Shown here: positions 15,776 through 19,081 of the stretch, in pieces
Layout: every line of letters starts with the position of its first letter
Numbering within the stretch: the first letter of the stretch is position 1
NCBI GenBank assembly: GCA_041584055.1
Contig: JBFHER010000048.1
Location: 1-19,081 of the forward strand
Origin: JBFHER01 sp041584055
GTDB taxonomy: Bacteria; Bacteroidota; Bacteroidia; Bacteroidales; UBA5342
Reading direction: 5' to 3'
DNA length: 19,081 nt
Notes under the pieces: model-generated
Told to the model about the DNA's origin: nothing
What the model saw: the letters and a program-made list of their open reading frames with translations, nothing else
The model's database searches: none
Translations under genes and position numbers: made by a program

Positions 15776-16765
15776 TTAGTTTTGATCTTTGTTTGCAATG
15801 GCTTCTTCCAGAAACTCCACAGCTGTCTTTGGCTTTTCTTCTGCTTGTTTTTCTTTTTTCGTTTTGACGTTCAGATACGGATTTTGTATGTGTAAGAAGA
15901 GATTGATTCCTTCTTCTTCACTTCTGATGTGAATATCTTCATAAAGAACGCCCGCGTCATTTACCAGATTTAGCAGTTCTTCAGGTGTACGGTGATTGAG
16001 GTGCCAGTTCCCGAATGCCATGTACTCCTGATCAGGATTCAAAGGAGAGAAATTGCCGATCACAACTTCACCTCCGCGTTTTGTGAAGGTACACATGCGC
16101 TGTAGCAGGAATTTAAATGCCCGCTCGTCCAAATAGTCAAACAAGCCAGCAGACCATACAAGGTCATATTTCTCTTCTGGTTTATATCTAAAAACATTTG
16201 CCCCGATAAAAGATACCTGCTCCAAATGTTCAGCACATACTTTTTTTGCATATTCAATGGCTCGCTTTTCCTGATCCAGACAGGTAAAAGAGATGTTCGG
16301 GTGGTAATGTGTGTCAAGAAATTCACAAACATCACGGGCCGGACCACTGCCTATGTTCAGAATGCGGAATGGCTCACCTGGTTTGGAAGCTTTTAATTGA
16401 CTGTTTAACATCCTGATGAAGTAGGATTTTCTGTTTCGTACTGCCTGATTTGATTTTCGGGAGTGTGCGAAATTATCCCACCTTGCCAGATGTTTGTTAG
16501 GGGATATGTATCGCTTGTAAATCCTGTCAATCACTTCAAAATCACCCGCATAACCATAAGGCTGTTGTAAAACAAATCCCTGAGTCGTTTCTGTGGTCCA
16601 GATTTCACTTAACGATTCAGCAATTATTTTAAACTCTTCGGGGGTGAATTTTCCGCTTTTATAAGCGCGCATGATCGCTGAGTAGGCTTCTGCCACATCA
16701 TCATATTCCGACGGTTCGGGTCCTCCTCGTTCAATTAAATCGAGTAAGAATTGTACTTCCTTCAT
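15776..16765 (-). CDS. Class I SAM-dependent methyltransferase, PhcB-like group
   Basis: The 329-residue protein has an N-terminal helical region (about 1-130) and a Rossmann methyltransferase domain (about 130-290). SAM motif I is ILNIGSGPARD at residues 135-145, the acidic loop after strand 2 is TCLDQE (161-166), and DLVWSAGLFDYL (201-212) corresponds to motif II. The N-terminal segment QQPYGYAGDFEVIDRIYKRY (68-87) resembles proteins annotated as extracellular factor (3-hydroxypalmitate methyl ester) biosynthesis proteins, the group of Ralstonia PhcB; I am moderately sure of this resemblance and did not verify it. The last 30 residues are highly charged and probably disordered. It is a one-gene unit with a strong terminator. 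The nearby histidine kinase is not PhcS-like in layout, so a quorum-sensing role is only a possibility; methylation of another carboxylate or small molecule is equally open. Confidence 0.8.
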   Translation of the reverse strand: MKEVQFLLDLIERGGPEPSEYDDVAEAYSAIMRAYKSGKFTPEEFKIIAESLSEIWTTETTQGFVLQQPYGYAGDFEVIDRIYKRYISPNKHLARWDNFAHSRKSNQAVRNRKSYFIRMLNSQLKASKPGEPFRILNIGSGPARDVCEFLDTHYHPNISFTCLDQEKRAIEYAKKVCAEHLEQVSFIGANVFRYKPEEKYDLVWSAGLFDYLDERAFKFLLQRMCTFTKRGGEVVIGNFSPLNPDQEYMAFGNWHLNHRTPEELLNLVNDAGVLYEDIHIRSEEEGINLFLHIQNPYLNVKTKKEKQAEEKPKTAVEFLEEAIANKDQN

Positions 16766-16899
16766 AAGTGCATGTTAGTTATTACCGGGATCTTATAACC
16801 GTCATTCTTGAAAAAAGTGTTGCTTCCTTCATGCCTGTCGTATTAGTTGGGGTTTCCCGACAAAAAATTAGTAAAAAATGTTTAATAGTGTTTAATTAG

Positions 16900-17035
16900 C
16901 AGGCTGAAGATAATTATTTTTTTTATTAAAGGGAACAATTTTTTGATAAAAACATGCGAAGAATTTATTACATGAATTAAACTGAGTTTAATTTTTGATC
17001 AAATGCTCGAAATTAATTGCCTGATATTCAGCCTG
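16900..17035. repeat. Inverted repeat CAGGCTGAA ... TTCAGCCTG enclosing 118 bp
   Basis: CAGGCTGAA at 16900-16908 is perfectly matched by TTCAGCCTG at 17027-17035. The enclosed DNA is very AT-rich and contains the palindrome at 16975-16993. The arms are too far apart to be a terminator. They could be ends of a small non-coding or mobile element, or paired operator half-sites, or chance. Confidence 0.5.
16975..16993. repeat. Short palindrome AATTAAAC-TGA-GTTTAATT
   Basis: A perfect 8-bp inverted repeat with a 3-nt centre, followed on the plus strand by a run of T. It could be an operator for a dimeric regulator or a weak terminator-like hairpin; the all-A/T-rich stem makes a strong terminator unlikely. 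Confidence 0.5.
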
Positions 17036-17122
17036 TTGTGGTTGGGTGTTCGCGCCTTTTAAAAAGTAGAAGGGGAAGCTTGTGAAGAAATGAGAAAAAG
17101 GTGTAGGTGAAGTGTATTAAAA

Positions 17123-17159
17123 GAAGAATCAAAAATCAGTTTGTGATTTCAGATTCTTC
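17123..17159 (-). terminator. Hairpin terminator of the small membrane protein gene
   Basis: GAAGAATC (17123-17130) pairs with GATTCTTC (17152-17159). After a small internal loop the stem continues as AAATCA with TGATTT around a 5-nt loop. On the minus strand it is followed by TTTT. It lies 17 bp after the stop codon at 17177. Confidence 0.75.
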
Positions 17160-17176
17160 AGACGATCTTTTAATGC

Positions 17177-17353
17177 TTATTCTTTAATGAATTTATTCAA
17201 TATAATATGGACTATCAGTCCGAGTACCATCAGAATTCCACCAACTCCGAGTGTCATATTTGTGGATCCGTTACTCATAAAAGCGGGTACTGCCAAAAAT
17301 GCTACACCTGCAATTACAATAAATACGCCAAGATATTTTAATATATTTTCCAT
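17177..17353 (-). CDS. Small two-helix membrane protein, unknown function
   Basis: The 58-residue product starts MENILKYLGVFIVIAGVAFL, has a first membrane helix at about residues 6-24, a short polar loop (SNGSTNM) and a second helix at about 32-50, and ends with a basic tail (NKFIKE). The hairpin shape, an even glycine distribution in the helices and the balanced ends suggest a genuine small integral membrane protein; I recognise no named family. I chose the ATG at 17353. The frame extends to a TTG at 17398, but that codon lies within an exact -7 box. The gene has its own promoter candidate and a hairpin terminator, which supports it being real and monocistronic. It is divergent from mutY. 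Confidence 0.7.
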   Translation of the reverse strand: MENILKYLGVFIVIAGVAFLAVPAFMSNGSTNMTLGVGGILMVLGLIVHIILNKFIKE

Positions 17354-17395
17354 TTCTTTGTTGATTTTAGCAGTACAAAAAAACAATAAAACATT

Positions 17396-17403
17396 CAAAT
17401 ATA
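17396..17403 (-). promoter_or_regulatory. Putative -7 box of the small membrane protein gene
   Basis: The minus strand reads TATATTTG, an exact TAnnTTTG match, with transcription expected at about 17390 and a leader of roughly 37 nt before the ATG at 17353. A TTTG lies only 12 bp upstream, too close for a normal -33 element, so the call is tentative. Confidence 0.4.
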
Positions 17404-17478
17404 AAATTTTTGAACCAAATTATTTTTTTTGTGTTGGAAATTCTTCAGTTTTATTTATTCCTATAATTATTACTCATT

Positions 17479-18564
17479 TTGGAGCAAAAAATTGTAACGC
17501 ATCGCGAAAAAATTTCTAAGTGGTATCAAAGTAACCAACGTAATCTTCCCTGGCGTCGTACATCTGATCCATACTTGATTTGGGTTTCCGAAATTATTTT
17601 GCAGCAAACTCAGGTAAAAACCGGTCTTTCCTATTATGAACGTTTTGTGAAAGCATTTCCCGATGTTAAGTCGCTGGCAGAGGCAGCGGAAAGTGAAATA
17701 CTAAAGTTGTGGCAGGGTTTAGGGTACTATTCCAGAGCACGTAACATGCATGCAGCCGCAAAACAAGTGATGTTAGAGCATCAGGGTGTTTTTCCAGTGG
17801 ACTATAAAGGTCTTATTTCATTAAAGGGGGTAGGAGAGTATACAGCCTCAGCCATTTTAAGTATCGCTTATAATCTGCCGTATGCTGTTGTGGATGGCAA
17901 TGTGATCCGTGTAATAAGTCGCCTGTATGGCATCAGCGAGCCCGTTGATACATCCGATACCATGAAAAAGATCGTTCATATAAGTCAGCTCCTTTTGGAT
18001 CGTAATAATCCCGGAGATTTTAATCAGGCAGTAATGGAGTTCGGCGCCCTGAATTGTGTGCCGCAGAGCCCTGATTGTGGGGCATGTATCTTAAATGAGA
18101 CATGTAATGCATACATGAGTGACACCGTTAAACTGATCCCGAAGAAGGTGAAAAAAGTGAAAGTGCGAACACGTCATTTTAATTACCTGGTGATAAAGGA
18201 AGAAGACGCTTGTTACATGCAAAAAAGGGTTCCCGGGGATATATGGCAGGGGTTGTTCGAATATCCGCTTATTGAAAGTAAGACAAAGGTTTCGGAGGAG
18301 ATGTTACGGAAGTTGGTTTCTAAATATCTTAATTGTGATCATGAAGAGATTAAATCCGTAACAAAATTGTGGGGGCCCCGCAAGCATATTTTAACGCATC
18401 AGATTATTCAGGCATCCTTTTATGCTGTTAATATTGACAAGAATCTTATTTTAGATGGGAGCTGGCTTAAAGTATCTGACAAAGAGAAAGCTAATTATCC
18501 GGTTGCAAGAATCACCGAACTGTTTTGGGAGAACACCGGAAATCAGGAAAAGAAAAAGCGGTGA
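17479..18564 (+). CDS. mutY: A/G-specific adenine DNA glycosylase MutY (TTG start)
   Basis: The 361-residue enzyme removes adenine mispaired with 8-oxoguanine. The catalytic glutamate is E38 in SEIILQQTQV. The helix-hairpin-helix GVGEYTA is at 117-123, followed by the catalytic aspartate D139 in VVDGNVIRV. The iron-sulfur cluster cysteines are C193, C200, C203 and C209, in the MutY spacing Cx6Cx2Cx5C. A C-terminal NUDIX-like 8-oxoG recognition domain spans about 225-345. The start is unusual: no ATG or GTG exists between the in-frame stop at 17464 and the essential N-terminal region, so the choice is TTG at 17479 or ATT at 17476; I take TTG. The stop codon lies inside the terminator hairpin. 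Many Bacteroidota have ssb and gld genes after mutY; here an OsmC gene converges instead. Confidence 0.95.
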   Translation: MEQKIVTHREKISKWYQSNQRNLPWRRTSDPYLIWVSEIILQQTQVKTGLSYYERFVKAFPDVKSLAEAAESEILKLWQGLGYYSRARNMHAAAKQVMLEHQGVFPVDYKGLISLKGVGEYTASAILSIAYNLPYAVVDGNVIRVISRLYGISEPVDTSDTMKKIVHISQLLLDRNNPGDFNQAVMEFGALNCVPQSPDCGACILNETCNAYMSDTVKLIPKKVKKVKVRTRHFNYLVIKEEDACYMQKRVPGDIWQGLFEYPLIESKTKVSEEMLRKLVSKYLNCDHEEIKSVTKLWGPRKHILTHQIIQASFYAVNIDKNLILDGSWLKVSDKEKANYPVARITELFWENTGNQEKKKR

Positions 18565-18584
18565 GATTAAAATACCACCGCTTT
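18555..18584. terminator. Bidirectional terminator between mutY and the OsmC gene
   Basis: AAAGCGGTG (18555-18563) pairs with CACCGCTTT (18576-18584) around a 12-nt loop. The mutY stop codon TGA (18562-18564) is within the left arm and loop. On the minus strand the stem is followed by TTTTTCTTTT, a good U-tract for the OsmC transcript; on the plus strand the tract is only TTTCCTT. Confidence 0.8.
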
Positions 18585-18591
18585 CCTTCAA

Positions 18592-19047
18592 TTAGTTGTG
18601 TCCAACATTTGTGTGTTTTGCAAGTCGTGGTTGTACAGTGGATGTATTGATCATGTTGTCTGCAACAGGACAACGCTTTGCAATGTCTTTGATTAATTGT
18701 TCTTTGGCTTCGTCTGTCATGTCAGCATCAATGTCAACATAGCTGCGGATAGCTGTAAAACCGGCCCGGCCTTCATTTGTTATTCCAAGCAGGTAATCCT
18801 TGTCTATATCACCTTCAACAACAACGTTGATTGCTTTTACTTTTAAGCGTTGTTGGTTTGAAATGATGCGTCCGATGGCACAAATACAACCTCCCAGAGA
18901 TGATAAGAATACTTCCAGTGGATTTGGTCCTGTGTTTGTACCACCAGCACCTTCTGGTTGATCAATTAAAAACGCGTGGGAACAGTTTACGTCTGTTTTG
19001 AAACCTTGTTTCATCGACGTGTCTACTTTAATTGTTGTAATCGGCAT
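18592..19047 (-). CDS. OsmC/Ohr-family thiol peroxidase-like protein
   Basis: The 151-residue product is a cytosolic OsmC-fold protein, a class that reduces organic hydroperoxides with a pair of cysteines. GTNTGPNPLEVFLSSLGGC (36-54) is the family core, with Cys54 at the start of the central helix, a neighbouring Cys56, and the second conserved cysteine Cys126 in KRCPVADN. The layout fits the YhfA/general OsmC group more than Ohr; whether it acts on hydroperoxides is inferred. The ATG at 19047 starts MPITTIKV, a normal first strand. The gene converges on mutY and shares a terminator with it. Only 34 bp upstream are in the window, so the promoter cannot be judged. Confidence 0.9.
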   Translation of the reverse strand: MPITTIKVDTSMKQGFKTDVNCSHAFLIDQPEGAGGTNTGPNPLEVFLSSLGGCICAIGRIISNQQRLKVKAINVVVEGDIDKDYLLGITNEGRAGFTAIRSYVDIDADMTDEAKEQLIKDIAKRCPVADNMINTSTVQPRLAKHTNVGHN

Positions 19048-19081
19048 GAATAGATTTTTAGATTAGAAATACCATTCAAAA

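Larger units (their letters stand above)
16766..17122. other. AT-rich intergenic region with inverted repeats, no gene seen
   Basis: I find no supportable gene here; only chance ORFs of about 20 codons occur. The stretch contains a perfect 9-bp inverted repeat with distant arms, a short palindrome (both listed separately), and an imperfect direct repeat beginning AATTTTTTGAT at 16937 and AATTTTTGATC at 16990. The heptamer GTTTAAT occurs three times and once inverted. It must hold the promoter of the methyltransferase gene, but I see no exact TAnnTTTG box on that strand. Confidence 0.5.

Overview
The window looks like chromosomal, mostly housekeeping DNA from a member of the Bacteroidota. Four things point there: a PorT-type outer-membrane protein of the type IX secretion system next to ubiE; the Bacteroidota-style alternative GlmU; exact TAnnTTTG -7 promoter boxes in several intergenic regions; and start codons preceded by A-rich DNA instead of Shine-Dalgarno sequences. 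I cannot place it below phylum. I found no rRNA, tRNA, insertion sequence, phage gene or CRISPR array, and no frameshifted gene.

Left part (1-6203, all minus strand): a DUF2721 membrane protein cut by the window edge, then a 27-unit heptanucleotide tandem repeat, then pdxB (vitamin B6 synthesis). Next comes a probable operon read from 6203 downwards: alternative glmU, lon protease, and a hotdog-fold thioesterase whose gene overlaps the end of lon.

Middle (6296-12266): a minus-strand operon ubiE - porT - FAD oxidoreductase joins menaquinone synthesis, type IX secretion and an uncharacterised flavoprotein. Divergent to it is zwf - pgl - DUF6483, the NADPH-producing oxidative branch of the pentose phosphate pathway without gnd, closed by a strong bidirectional terminator.

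Right part (12396-19047): mostly single-gene units separated by clear hairpin terminators. They are a soluble four-PAS histidine kinase, a YugP-type membrane zinc peptidase, a SAM methyltransferase resembling the PhcB group, a 58-residue two-helix membrane protein, mutY (apparently starting at TTG) on the plus strand, and an OsmC-family thiol protein converging on mutY. Between the methyltransferase and the small membrane gene lies about 350 bp of AT-rich DNA with inverted repeats and no gene.

I found no clearly new multi-gene system. The points most worth a second look are the heptad repeat, the PhcB-like methyltransferase, the alternative GlmU, the possible leaderless start of ubiE and the unexplained structured gap at 16766-17122.
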